A stretch of DNA of 28,336 nucleotides from Truepera sp. (GCA_018333775.1 JAGXSO010000052.1:1-28336), one strand, 5' to 3'; positions 5,904 to 13,793 are shown, numbered from the stretch's first letter. The notes: generated by a model from the letters alone, not told the origin. A program made the numbers and translations.

Positions 5904-7114
5904 GGCGTGAACTGATCCTGCACGTAGCCAGAAAAGAGATCCTCTCGACCCTGCGCGATCGGCGGGCCATCATCAGCAACCTGCTAATCCCCTTTTTGGT
6001 GCTGCCCATCGTCATCTTTGGCCTCCCTTACTTTCTGGGCGGGCTGTTTCAGCGCGAGGCCGAAGCGGTTACCGTGGTTGGCGTGAGAGGGCTTAACGAC
6101 ATCCCCAGCGAATTGCGCAGCTTACTGGTGGCTCATAATATTAGCCTGGAAGAGGTGGCCGACCCGTTCGCCAGCGTTGAGACCGACCAGTATCTGGCTG
6201 CCCTGGCTGTTCCGGCGGGCGTGGCCGAGGCGCTTGCCGGCGGTGAGCGCGTCACCCTACAAATTTTCAGCAAGCACGGCAACATGCGCAGCGAGCTTGC
6301 TGCCCGCAGGTTGCAAAGCGCGGTCGATGCCTATCGCGAAATGCTGGTGGCACAGCGGCTGGCCGCTGCCGGGCTCGATCCGGCGGTGCTCGAGCCGGTA
6401 GCGCTGAACAACATCGACGCCAGCCTGCCGGCGGAGCGCGCAGCCGGTCAGCTCGGCTGGCTGATCCCCTTCTTCATCGTTATTTGGATGCTGGCCGGCG
6501 CGCAGATGACCGCCATCGACGCCACCGCCGGCGAGAAGGAGCGCGGCACGCTGGAGGTATTGTTAGTCGCTCCCATCCGGCGCCTCGAAGTGGTCCTAGG
6601 CAAGTTCCTGGCCACTACGGTGTTCGGCCTCTCGGCGGGGCTGATGGCTATTCTCGGCTACCTGCTGAGCGGAACCTTGCTGCACCGGCTCTTGGGCGAG
6701 GGGATGGGAGAGATAATGCAGATTATGGGCGGCACCCTCAACGTCAGCCCTGGCGGTATTGCGCTGCTCGTACTCACCTCAGTGCTTACGGCCGCGCTGA
6801 TGGCGGCGCTGCTGATCGGCATCACCATGTTCGCCCGCTCCTTTAAGGAGGCTCAGTCGTATGTGGCGCCGCTCTCGATCATCCTGATCGTGCCGGTGAT
6901 CGGCTTGCAGTTCGCTGACTTCTTTGCCCTGACAGCCCCCATTTACCTGGTGCCGGTGTTAAACACCCTGCTGGTGATGGACGGCATCATTAAGGCCAGC
7001 GCCACCCCGCTGCAACTCATCCTGACCTGGGGCTCGAGCCTGGTCTACACCGCGCTGCTGCTTGGCTTCGCCTACCGGAACTTCCGCCGGGAGGATGTCC
7101 TGTTTAGAACGTAG
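5900..7114 (+). CDS. NatB-like ABC transporter permease
   Basis: A 404-residue ABC-2-type permease. One membrane helix near residues 25-48 follows the conserved RKEILSTLRDRRAI entry helix. A long extracytoplasmic loop follows (about 55-180), then five or six hydrophobic segments (LIPFFIVIWMLAGAQMTAID onward). ATAGEKERGTLEVLLVAPI is the diagnostic coupling motif of NatB/YhaP permeases. It would form an exporter with the preceding ATPase; sodium extrusion is the classical role of NatAB, but substrate cannot be read here. Stop at 7114, followed by about 100 bases before gatC. Confidence 0.87.
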   Translation: MRRELILHVARKEILSTLRDRRAIISNLLIPFLVLPIVIFGLPYFLGGLFQREAEAVTVVGVRGLNDIPSELRSLLVAHNISLEEVADPFASVETDQYLAALAVPAGVAEALAGGERVTLQIFSKHGNMRSELAARRLQSAVDAYREMLVAQRLAAAGLDPAVLEPVALNNIDASLPAERAAGQLGWLIPFFIVIWMLAGAQMTAIDATAGEKERGTLEVLLVAPIRRLEVVLGKFLATTVFGLSAGLMAILGYLLSGTLLHRLLGEGMGEIMQIMGGTLNVSPGGIALLVLTSVLTAALMAALLIGITMFARSFKEAQSYVAPLSIILIVPVIGLQFADFFALTAPIYLVPVLNTLLVMDGIIKASATPLQLILTWGSSLVYTALLLGFAYRNFRREDVLFRT

Positions 7115-7216
7115 CTGGTCTGGATCGGCTTGTCAGCGTGAGGGCAGTAGGCGGTGGGAGGAAAGCCCTCATGACCTTCCCCGATTCAGGTTTTTCTGAC
7201 TAACTGCTTTGGAGTG

Positions 7217-7222
7217 TAAACT
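7217..7222 (+). promoter_or_regulatory. -10 box of gatC
   Basis: TAAACT within TGTAAACT is six bases before ATG 7229, another leaderless arrangement. A weak TTCTGA at 7194-7199 stands 17 bases upstream as a possible -35. Confidence 0.35.
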
Positions 7223-7228
7223 GACACC

Positions 7229-7513
7229 ATGATCAGCGACCAGGAGATGGAGCACCTCAAAACCTTGGCCAGGCTCGAGCTCGGCGCCGAGGAGACGCAG
7301 TCACTTAAGGCCGATCTGAACGCGATCCTCGAGTATTTTGAGCAACTCCGTGACCTCGCTACCGAGGGCGTCGCGCCGCTGGTCCGTCCCATCGACGCGG
7401 TCAACGTCTGGCGTGACGACGTAGTCCAGGATGGTCTGCCGCAAGAATCGGTGCTGGGGCTGGCCATCGAGGCTCAGGACGGCTTTTTCAAGGTGCCGCG
7501 CACGGTCGAGTAG
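7229..7513 (+). CDS. gatC: Asp-tRNA(Asn)/Glu-tRNA(Gln) amidotransferase subunit C
   Basis: A 94-residue protein with the GatC pattern: EMEHLKTLARLELGAEE, then LNAILEYFEQLRDLATEGV, then the long extended segment VNVWRDDVVQDGLPQESVL and the closing GFFKVPRTVE. GatC stabilises the GatA-GatB complex that amidates misacylated Glu-tRNA(Gln) or Asp-tRNA(Asn). Length is normal. gatA and gatB are not adjacent in the window, so the subunits are encoded apart. It is convergent with serS across a hairpin. Confidence 0.93.
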   Translation: MISDQEMEHLKTLARLELGAEETQSLKADLNAILEYFEQLRDLATEGVAPLVRPIDAVNVWRDDVVQDGLPQESVLGLAIEAQDGFFKVPRTVE

Positions 7514-7516
7514 GTA

Positions 7517-7560
7517 GTGGGTGGTAGGTGGTAGGGAAAATCCCATATCCTACTTCCCAC
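7517..7560. terminator. Hairpin between convergent gatC and serS
   Basis: GTGGGTGGTAGG (7517-7528) pairs with CCTACTTCCCAC (7549-7560): ten Watson-Crick pairs, one wobble and one mismatch. Inside it GGG (7534-7536) and CCC (7542-7544) can also pair. There is no T-run in either direction, but its place between two convergent genes suggests a bidirectional transcription stop. The GTGGTAGGTGGTAGG wording is repetitive and may belong to a dispersed intergenic repeat. Confidence 0.5.
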
Positions 7561-7567
7561 CGCTGCC

Positions 7568-8839
7568 TCACCCCATCCGCTCGGCGCCAAAGAAGGGGCG
7601 CAGCACGGCGGGGATGTTTACGCTGCCGTCCTGGTTCTGGTGAGTTTCCAGCAGCGCCGCCATGGTGCGCGGCAGGGCTAGCGCGCTCCCGTTTAAGGTA
7701 TGCACCAACTCAATTTTCCCCTTGCCTGCCGAGCGGAAGCGGGTGGCCAGGCGCCGCGCCTGAAATGCCTCCATGTTGCTGATGCTGCTGACCTCGAGCC
7801 AGCGTTCCTGACCGGCGGCCCACACCTCTAAGTCGTACTTCTTGGACTGGGTAAAGCCCATGTCGCCGCTGCACATCAACAGCCGCCGATAGGGGAGTTC
7901 AAGGGCCGCTAACAGCCCTTCGGCTAACTCGGTCATCGCCTCGAGCGCTTGATAGCTCGCCTCGGGGTGGGTGAACTGCACCATCTCTACCTTGTCGAAC
8001 TGATGTACCCGGTTGATGCCGCGCACCTCCTTGCCGTAGCTGCCGGCCTCGCGCCGGAAGCAGGGGGTGAAGGCGCAGAGCTTAATCGGCAGGAGCGTTT
8101 CATCCAGGATCTGGTCGCGGAACAGGTTGGTGACGGGCACTTCAGAAGTCGGAATCAAGTAGAGGCCGCCCTCGACCTGGTACATCTGCCCCTCCTTGTC
8201 GGGGAGTTGGCCGGTAGCGGTAGCGGTAGCAGCGTTAACCAACAGCGGCGGGATAACCTCCTCGTAACCGTGCTCCGCCAGGGTGGTCAGGAAAAAGCTG
8301 CTTAAGGCCCGCACCAGCCGCGCTCCGGGGCCGCGAAAGACCGGAAAGCCGGCCCCGGCTAACTTAACGCCGGCCTCTAGGTCGATCCAGCCCTGCTTAG
8401 TGGCTAGCTCCCAGCTCGGCCTGGGGGTAAAGGTAAAGCGCGATTTGGTGCCCTGCTCGCGCACCACCACGTTATCGTGCTCGCTCTCGCCATACGGCAC
8501 GCTGTGGTGGGGGAGATTGGGGATCTCCAAGAGCAGCGCCTGCAGCTGCTCCTCCAGGCTGCGCGCGCGCTCCTCGAGTTTTTTGACCTCAGCGGAGAGT
8601 TGTGCCATGTCATGCATCAGCGCCTCGGCGCTGTGGCCCTGGCGCTTAAGCTCGCCGATCCGTTTGCTCTCGGTGTTACGGCGCGCCTGCTTGGCCTCCA
8701 GGTCGATTCTGAGCAGGCGGTACTCCTCCTCTAGCAGCAGGTAGCTATCCAACTTGGCTAGGCTGCCGTGGAGCTGCTTGGCGCGGATGGCCTGGCGCAC
8801 CGCCTCGGGGTTGTCGCGGATGAATTTGGGCTCGAGCAT
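7568..8839 (-). CDS. serS: Seryl-tRNA synthetase
   Basis: A 423-residue class II synthetase charging tRNA(Ser) and tRNA(Sec) with serine. The N-terminal coiled-coil arm (about 30-100, KRIGELKRQGHSAEALMHDM) binds the tRNA long arm. The catalytic core has TSEVPVTNLFRDQIL, the class II motif 2 region CFRREAGSYGKEVRGINRVHQF, and motif 3 in NGSALALPRTMAALLETHQ. Full length and intact. The ATG at 8839 begins the family-typical MLEPKFIRDNPEAVRQAI. No T-box-like leader is convincing upstream on the minus strand. Confidence 0.96.
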   Translation of the reverse strand: MLEPKFIRDNPEAVRQAIRAKQLHGSLAKLDSYLLLEEEYRLLRIDLEAKQARRNTESKRIGELKRQGHSAEALMHDMAQLSAEVKKLEERARSLEEQLQALLLEIPNLPHHSVPYGESEHDNVVVREQGTKSRFTFTPRPSWELATKQGWIDLEAGVKLAGAGFPVFRGPGARLVRALSSFFLTTLAEHGYEEVIPPLLVNAATATATGQLPDKEGQMYQVEGGLYLIPTSEVPVTNLFRDQILDETLLPIKLCAFTPCFRREAGSYGKEVRGINRVHQFDKVEMVQFTHPEASYQALEAMTELAEGLLAALELPYRRLLMCSGDMGFTQSKKYDLEVWAAGQERWLEVSSISNMEAFQARRLATRFRSAGKGKIELVHTLNGSALALPRTMAALLETHQNQDGSVNIPAVLRPFFGAERMG

Positions 8840-9195
8840 GCCGCTTAGCCTACCAAAGGCTGCTAGGTGAAGGGGCCTCCACAGCAGCCGTCACTGCGTC
8901 TACCCTGAAGCCGTGGCAGACTAGCGCCATCGCCATCGCTGCCAGCCCTGCTAGGCCGCTGCTCGGGGGAGCAGCTAGGACCAGTAAGCGAGGCGAGACC
9001 CCAGGGAGGTCGGTCGTTATGACGGTACCCTAGAGAGTGAAGATGGTTATGCGCGGCGGCATACTGTCCCGCTCGAGAACCGGCAGTGCCTGGGGGTCGG
9101 ACAGCTAGCCGACAGTCTGAGCGGCTTAAGGGTTTCGCCCCTACTTGAGTACTTGAATACTCGTTTACTTGTCTTCTGATTCTGGAGGAGCCATT
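8840..9195. other. Gene-free stretch between divergent serS and protease
   Basis: About 355 bases holding the upstream regions of two divergent genes. No coding frame has family features. Visible structure: GAGTA (9147-9151) and TACTC (9158-9162) around six bases, in a short run of ACTTG/TACT repeats just before the protease gene, possibly an operator. A GTCGG/CCGAC inverted repeat lies near 9097-9114. No clear promoter pair was found. Confidence 0.4.
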
Positions 9196-10164
9196 GTGCT
9201 TCAGCAGCAACTCACCGGCGACAGCTTGGCTGTTGCCAACGCCATCGACAAGCAGCAGAGCCAGTTACTGGCCAGAGCCAACGTGCAAGGCGTGGGTATC
9301 GGCCACAAAATCAAGGGCGGCGTCGATACCGGCACCTTGAGCCTGACGGTCTTCGTCTCGCACAAGGTCGATCCAGGCCTGCTTTCAGACGGCGACAAGA
9401 TCCCTAAGCAGGTCGATAAAATCCCGACCGACGTGATCGAGACCGGCATGATTTTTGCCGGCGGCACGCCCCAGGCCATCACTCCTGAAGAGCTCGGCGT
9501 GCAGACGCTGGCCACCCGCGTGCGCCCGGTCGAAGGGGGCTATAGTGTCGGTCACTTCAAGATCACCGCCGGCACCATGGCCACGGCGGTGTTCGATGCT
9601 ACCCCCTACCCGGCCATCCCGCGGGCTTACTACATGCTGAGCAACAACCACGTCCTGGCTAACTCCAACGACGCGCGCTTAGGCGACGCCATCTTGCAAC
9701 CGGGCCCGCATGATGGCGGAACCTTTCCGAACGACGTGGTGGCGCGGCTGGCGCGCTTTGTGCCGATCCGCTTCGACGGGTCGTGCAACTTCGTCGATGC
9801 CGCTATTGCCGAAGGGCCGTTCCACTGGCTCGACCGCGAGATCTACTGGATTGGCTATGTGCAGGGGGTGGCTACGGTAGATGTCGACCAGATCGTTCAG
9901 AAAACCGGGCGCACCACCAACTACACCACCGGCCGGGTGATCGCCATCAACGCCACGGTTAATGTCAACTACGGTGGCGGCAAGGTGGCTACCATGTGCC
10001 GCCAGCTAGTTACCACCAACATGTCCGCCGGGGGCGACTCCGGCAGCCTGCTGTGCGATATGAACCGGAACGCAGTGGGGCTGCTCTTCGCAGGCTCCTC
10101 GGCGGTGACCATCCACAACGACATCCGCTTCGTACAGGCGCTGCTGGGCATCCGCCTGGTCTAG
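9196..10164 (+). CDS. Trypsin-like (PA clan) serine protease with N-terminal module
   Basis: A 322-residue protein with a complete chymotrypsin-type triad: H152 in MLSNNHVLAN, D201 in CNFVDAAIAE and S282 in SAGGDSGSLL. Around these are the expected barrel strands (DAILQPGPHDGG, KTGRTTNYTTGRV). Residues 1-115 form a separate module with NVQGVGIGHKIKGG, LSLTVFVSHK and a PTDVIETG ending. There is no signal peptide, so it may act in the cytoplasm or leave by another route. GTG 9196 is preferred because GGAGGAG lies five bases upstream; a TTG at 9169 would place that site inside the gene. Substrate unknown. Confidence 0.8.
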   Translation: MLQQQLTGDSLAVANAIDKQQSQLLARANVQGVGIGHKIKGGVDTGTLSLTVFVSHKVDPGLLSDGDKIPKQVDKIPTDVIETGMIFAGGTPQAITPEELGVQTLATRVRPVEGGYSVGHFKITAGTMATAVFDATPYPAIPRAYYMLSNNHVLANSNDARLGDAILQPGPHDGGTFPNDVVARLARFVPIRFDGSCNFVDAAIAEGPFHWLDREIYWIGYVQGVATVDVDQIVQKTGRTTNYTTGRVIAINATVNVNYGGGKVATMCRQLVTTNMSAGGDSGSLLCDMNRNAVGLLFAGSSAVTIHNDIRFVQALLGIRLV

Positions 10165-10182
10165 AAGCCGCCCGTGTGACTT

Positions 10183-10229
10183 AACCTACCCGCCAAGGTT
10201 TATGATCTTCCTTGGCGGGTAGGTTTTAT
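10183..10229 (+). terminator. Perfect 16-bp hairpin between protease and small gene
   Basis: AACCTACCCGCCAAGG (10183-10198) and CCTTGGCGGGTAGGTT (10210-10225) are exact reverse complements around an 11-base loop, with TTTTAT at 10224-10229. It is a strong intrinsic terminator for the protease. It ends immediately before the GGAGG (10231-10235) of the next gene, so read-through could also control that gene by folding near its ribosome site. Confidence 0.75.
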
Positions 10230-10242
10230 AGGAGGCCCAGCC

Positions 10243-10494
10243 ATGTCCCATACCCCTACCGAACCTACAGCAGAAGGAATCCTCGCCGTACAGCTTAAGC
10301 ACCAAGGCTGGCTCATGCAGCTCCCCGGTGTGGTCGGAATCGGCACCGGCCAGCACCAGGGGAAGCCCTGCCTGCTCCTGCTGGTTACGCACGCTACGGC
10401 AGCGTTAACCGAGCAGCTGCCCAGCACCCTCGACGGTTATGAGGTCCGGGTGCAAGAGACAGGTGGGCCGGTGGTGATTCAGGGTACGAGGTGA
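10243..10494 (+). CDS. Small protein resembling the protease N-terminal module
   Basis: An 83-residue protein of no assigned family. GILAVQLKHQGWLMQLPGV, VGIGTGQHQGKPCLLLLVTH, then LPSTLDGYEVRVQETGGPVV. The order V-x-GIG-x-G, a run of beta-forming residues, a hydrophilic stretch ending L-P, then V-x-V-x-E-T-G parallels residues 30-85 of the protease encoded just upstream (VQGVGIGHKIK, LSLTVFVSHK, IPTDVIETG). It has GGAGG seven bases before its ATG. Its 3' end overlaps the convergent hflX by 16 bases. It could be a propeptide-like inhibitor or targeting partner of the protease; that is inference. Confidence 0.65.
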   Translation: MSHTPTEPTAEGILAVQLKHQGWLMQLPGVVGIGTGQHQGKPCLLLLVTHATAALTEQLPSTLDGYEVRVQETGGPVVIQGTR

Positions 10495-12185
10495 AGTTTA
10501 CGCTCTGACAGGGTGGCGGCGCGACTCGGCGGCGCACGCCGACCCTCGACGATGGCAGCCAGGTGAGCCTTGAGCGCTGCTAACCCGGCGCCGGTCAGCG
10601 CCGACACGCTCAACGCCTCAAAGCGATCCTGAAGCTGATGCAGCACATCGGCTTCGGCGATGTCGCTCTTGTTGAGCACCACTACCCGCTGCTGCATAAG
10701 TCCGAGTTCGTCCAGGATGCGATTGACCGCCCTAGCGCGATCAGGCGCGCCAGGGCTGGCGGCATCGACGACATGCAACAGCAAGGTGGCGTCGTGCAAC
10801 TCTTCGAGCGTAGCTCTAAAGGCGTTGAGCAGCTCATCGGGGAGGTCGCGTATAAAGCCGACGGTGTCGGTAAAGATCACTTTCTCACCCCAGGCGCCAA
10901 GCTCCGGCAACCAGCCCTCGCGGGTAGTAGGGCGCAAGGTAGCGAACAGGCGGTTCTGGCTGACCGCCTGCGATTTGCTAAGCGCGTTGAACAGGGCGGA
11001 CTTGCCGGCGTTGGTGTAGCCCACCAGGGCGATGACCGGAATGGCCGAGAGGATGCGGGCTTTGCGCGCTTCGCTGCGCTGGCGCCCGAGCTCATTGACC
11101 TCGCGCTCAAGCGTGCCGATCCGGTCGCGGATGCGGCGCCGATCGACTTCCAGCTTGGTCTCACCGGGGCCGCGGGTGCCGATCCCGCCCCCGAGGCGGC
11201 TCATGGCCTGGCCACGGCCGGTCAGCCGCGTCACCTGATAGTGGAGCTGGGCCAGTTCGACCTGGAGTTGGGCCTCGCGGCCGCGGGCGTTCTGAGCAAA
11301 GATATCGAGGATCAGCTGGGTGCGGTCCAAGACCTTGAGCTGGGTCTCCCGCTCGATCTCGCGGGCCTGCGCCGGGTTAAGCTCGCGGTCGAAGATCAGC
11401 AGGTCGGCATCTTGGTGATAGGCCTTGGAGACCAGCTCCTGCAACTTGCCCCGCCCGATCAAGGTGCGCGGGTCAGGGCTGTCGCGCCGAGAGCGGCTGG
11501 CGTAGGCTACTACCGCGCCGGCGCTGCGGGCCAATTCGGCTAGCTCCTGCAAGCGGGCATCGCTGTCATGCTCGCTCTCACCGGTGTTAAGTCCGACCAG
11601 CAGAGCGCGCTCTTGGCTGCTGCGCTTAACCTCGCGCCCGCGCCCGGCTGTGGCTAGCTCCTCTTCGAGCGCCCGAATCCGCGCCAGCAGATCCAGCGTC
11701 TCGGCCTCGCGCATGCTCAGTGGGCGTTCGATCAGCCAGTCCTCCTGATCCGAGGTCGGTGGCGCCAACTGGGCGAGATGCACCGCCCCTAGCTCGAGCC
11801 CGCCCTGTGGCGCGGAGCGCACCTCGACTGCGATGAGGGCGTCAAGCCGGTTAAGAAACAGCATCGACAGGTCGCTGCCGGAGAGCCCGCCCGGCTTGAG
11901 GTGAGTATGCAGCAGCCGTAGCCCGTACAGGCGTGAGCCGGCTTCGCCTGCCAGGGGTGGCAGCGGTGTCTGGGGCGCGTCGCCGAGCGCCACCGTGACC
12001 ACTCGACCACGCCGGTCGATCAGCAACGACACCGGCTTGCTTAGCTCGAGCGACAGCTCGCCCATGGCCCGCGCCAGCCCTTGACTGATCGGCTGCTCCG
12101 GAGCCAGGCGGCGCCGGTAGAGATGGCTCAAGCGTTTAAGCTGGCTGTTTTTGATCCCGGTGGTATCCCCGTGAACGCGCTCGAT
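10479..12185 (-). CDS. hflX: GTPase HflX (apparent ATC start)
   Basis: A ribosome-associated GTPase of the HflX family, 568 residues with the ATC start at 12185 or 550 with the TTG at 12131. Domains: N-terminal extension, the HflX-specific glycine-rich region (LIGRGKLQELVSKA, GRGQAMSRLGGGIGTRGPGE), then the G domain with G1 GYTNAGKS, G3 DTVGF and G4 NKSD. The family-like opening HGDTTGIKNSQLKRLSHLYR begins 14 codons upstream of the TTG. No ATG, GTG, TTG or CTG exists in frame between the TTG and a TGA near 12281, while AAAGGGG stands seven bases before ATC 12185. HflX splits stalled or hibernating ribosomes. The gene overlaps its convergent neighbour. Confidence 0.9.
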   Translation of the reverse strand: MERVHGDTTGIKNSQLKRLSHLYRRRLAPEQPISQGLARAMGELSLELSKPVSLLIDRRGRVVTVALGDAPQTPLPPLAGEAGSRLYGLRLLHTHLKPGGLSGSDLSMLFLNRLDALIAVEVRSAPQGGLELGAVHLAQLAPPTSDQEDWLIERPLSMREAETLDLLARIRALEEELATAGRGREVKRSSQERALLVGLNTGESEHDSDARLQELAELARSAGAVVAYASRSRRDSPDPRTLIGRGKLQELVSKAYHQDADLLIFDRELNPAQAREIERETQLKVLDRTQLILDIFAQNARGREAQLQVELAQLHYQVTRLTGRGQAMSRLGGGIGTRGPGETKLEVDRRRIRDRIGTLEREVNELGRQRSEARKARILSAIPVIALVGYTNAGKSALFNALSKSQAVSQNRLFATLRPTTREGWLPELGAWGEKVIFTDTVGFIRDLPDELLNAFRATLEELHDATLLLHVVDAASPGAPDRARAVNRILDELGLMQQRVVVLNKSDIAEADVLHQLQDRFEALSVSALTGAGLAALKAHLAAIVEGRRAPPSRAATLSERKLHLVP

Positions 12186-12203
12186 GGCTACACCCCTTTG
12201 CGC

Positions 12204-12236
12204 ACTGTTACAACCGGCTGTTCCAGCCGGGACAGT
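12204..12236 (-). promoter_or_regulatory. Hairpin in the hflX leader
   Basis: On the minus strand ACTGT and ACAGT enclose a perfect seven-base stem, CCGGCTG/CAGCCGG, with a three-base loop. It lies about 20 bases before the apparent ATC start. No T-run follows. Further upstream TATACT (12349-12344) is a candidate -10, followed after seven bases by an ATG-ATG frame of 11 codons (12336-12301) that may be a leader peptide. Confidence 0.4.
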
Positions 12237-12371
12237 AATGAAAACTGTATCGGGTTGCTGCCGACCCCTAATAAGTCATGAGTGCGTGCGCCTGGCATCT
12301 TCAGGCGACGCTTAGCGACAGGTTGCTGTGCATCATCCCCCCTAGTATAGCGCACCTGCCATGTGGCTGCA

Positions 12372-12911
12372 CTACCTGGGTGAGACCATCCCGCCGACCG
12401 CCTCGGTTATCGCCAGCACTGCTACCAGATTGACCACAGCGCTGGCAAAGGCAGCCAGCGGGCGGTCCTGTGCGTCGATAGGCAGGCGTACACCGCCGTA
12501 GAGCTTGACCTGGCCGACCGGAAAGAAGGTGTGGGTGCGCCCCAGTACGTCGCTCAGGCGCGAGCCGGTAGGGACGGCGATACTCCCTTCAAGTAAAAAG
12601 TCGTCCAGCATAAACACCTGTCGCAGCGTCGTCTGTCCCGGCAGCGCTGGCGGCAGCGGCTGACCGCTGAGCGCTACCAGGCAGTGCTCGCGCCGCAGCA
12701 CCATGAAGTTGACAGCGCCTATGGGGTCAGGCTGACGGCGTCCCCCTTGCTGTAGGTAAAGGGTCGCATCGGACAGCGGTAAAAAGGGACGGTCTTTCTG
12801 GTTGAATAGATCGGCTAGCGCCCCACCGAGCGGAGTGAAGAGCTGCCCGATGATAGTGCGCCCCGGGGTAAGGAGCTCAACAGCTTGCTTGGCTTTGGTG
12901 GTTTTGAGCAT
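12372..12911 (-). CDS. Internally duplicated protein of unknown function
   Basis: A 179-residue protein not assigned to a named family. Two halves appear to repeat one motif. The first has [35 protein letters not shown] and [13 protein letters not shown]. The second has [33 protein letters not shown] and [11 protein letters not shown]. Both follow G-x(3)-P-x-G-x-x-L-x-D-hydrophobic, then F-hydrophobic-P-V/L, then a strand ending L-Y. The second half ends in a hydrophobic stretch. ATG 12911 is chosen because AAAGGTGG precedes it; the frame is open further upstream only because a DUF433 remnant happens to be in phase. Function unknown. Confidence 0.65.
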   Translation of the reverse strand: MLKTTKAKQAVELLTPGRTIIGQLFTPLGGALADLFNQKDRPFLPLSDATLYLQQGGRRQPDPIGAVNFMVLRREHCLVALSGQPLPPALPGQTTLRQVFMLDDFLLEGSIAVPTGSRLSDVLGRTHTFFPVGQVKLYGGVRLPIDAQDRPLAAFASAVVNLVAVLAITEAVGGMVSPR

Positions 12912-13061
12912 AAGCCACCTTTCTGGCGAAAATCCAGTAAATCTAACACTGGCGACCAGATTGAGAATCAGGGAAGCGGTCACACGCGTATCTCGAACGC
13001 ATGCGCGTCCACCCATCACGTCGGGATCGAAGGTGATACGGTCGAAGCCTTTCATCACCAT
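12912..13061 (-). pseudogene. DUF433 antitoxin remnant
   Basis: The translation [36 protein letters not shown] is the conserved N-terminal half of DUF433 (VapB-like) antitoxins, which normally run about 75 residues. After LVAS the family sequence ends, and the frame continues into the leader of the next gene. Half the protein, including the toxin-binding part, is missing. Confidence 0.7.
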
Positions 13062-13160
13062 GGCGCTTTCAGTATACAGCAGCAGGGCTGCAAAATCGGT
13101 GTCGGCAGAGATGACGATGTGGCCCTACTGGACAGCACGCGCGAAGAGGGTTGGTCGGGC
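13062..13160 (-). pseudogene. DUF5615 (PIN-like toxin) remnant
   Basis: Directly upstream of the DUF433 remnant on the minus strand, the same frame reads LFARAVQ, a TAG stop, then [18 protein letters not shown]. The segment [12 protein letters not shown] is the core motif of DUF5615 PIN-like toxins, regular partners of DUF433. The N-terminal third, the C-terminus and one codon are lost. Too short and broken to function. Confidence 0.6.
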
Positions 13161-13200
13161 GCGGCCTGGAGGACGTGCTCGCGGACATTTACGGCGTCAG

Positions 13201-13425
13201 GTGGTGCATGATCTTAACCACGCCAGCCGCTATGCTCACCATATGGTTGCTATCGCTGAAGGAGAGGTAGTCGTTGCAGGGAGCCCAGCGGAGGTAATGA
13301 CGCCCGAGATGCTCGCTATAGTCTTTGCTATCGAAGCGGAGATCATCCCTGATCCGCGCACCGGCGTGCCCCTGTGCATCCCCTATGGGCTCAGGCCCGA
13401 GGCAAATCCGAGCGTAGGGCTGTGA
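13201..13425 (+). pseudogene. C-terminal remnant of siderophore ABC ATPase (FepC/FecE-like)
   Basis: Seventy-four residues, [60 protein letters not shown], match the last quarter of iron-siderophore importer ATPases, including the H-loop histidine (VHDLNHA). Walker A, Q-loop, signature and Walker B are absent; upstream sequence belongs to the TA remnants on the other strand. A deletion or rearrangement joined the two. Its stop (TGA 13423-13425) overlaps the GTG of the ferredoxin gene, preserving the old operon junction. Confidence 0.75.
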
Positions 13426-13706
13426 AGCGTGCGCCCAAGCTGCTGGTGTGCGGTAGCAAGAAGTGCCGCAAGCGCGGCAGCCTGCTCCTTATGGCGCGCC
13501 TTGGCGAGCTGCTTGCCGACCTGCCGGAGCTAAGACTTGAGCCGGTCGGCTGCCAAAAGCGCTGTCAGCACGGCTGTGTGGCGGTACTGGAGGGCAAGAA
13601 GACCAAAGTCTGGGAAGCGTGCACGCCAGAAGATGCGCTTGAGCTGGCCGAGAAGGTGCGCAAGCGGCTCACCAAGTGGCATGAGGTTGCCTGCACTTCA
13701 TCGTGA
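13422..13706 (+). CDS. [2Fe-2S] thioredoxin-like ferredoxin
   Basis: A 94-residue protein with the pattern of thioredoxin-like [2Fe-2S] ferredoxins: C10-x4-C15 in [14 protein letters not shown] and C44-x3-C48 in [10 protein letters not shown], with a further C52. Related short proteins often sit next to iron-uptake genes, where an electron-transfer or iron-handling role is suspected. The GTG start at 13422 overlaps the stop of the truncated siderophore ATPase, so it was part of that operon. It is probably intact, but its promoter may have been lost. An ATG at 13374 in frame would run back through the remnant. Confidence 0.75.
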   Translation: MKRAPKLLVCGSKKCRKRGSLLLMARLGELLADLPELRLEPVGCQKRCQHGCVAVLEGKKTKVWEACTPEDALELAEKVRKRLTKWHEVACTSS

Positions 13707-13793
13707 TACTCGAACCCCTGCGCTCAGCCAACTTCCACTGCTTCTTTCGTGGGGCGTGCCGATACGGTAATCTTATGCAGGAGATTACGCTTG

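Noticed and set aside
8208..8235. Repeated GGTAGC units inside serS
   Set aside because: They encode a short Ala-Thr run in a normal loop of the enzyme; no sign of a separate element.
8840..9060. T-box-like AGGGTACCG...CCTCCCT upstream of serS on the minus strand
   Set aside because: The UGGN bulge that reads the tRNA end is missing and no specifier stem was found.
10638..11543. 301-codon + frame opposite hflX
   Set aside because: It is the complement of a clear GTPase gene in GC-rich DNA; a typical shadow frame.
12926..12960. GTTAGAT and a CCAGT/ACTGG inverted repeat in the leader of the duplicated protein, considered as another attC
   Set aside because: No matching left box or spacer geometry; more likely a chance match or a small operator.
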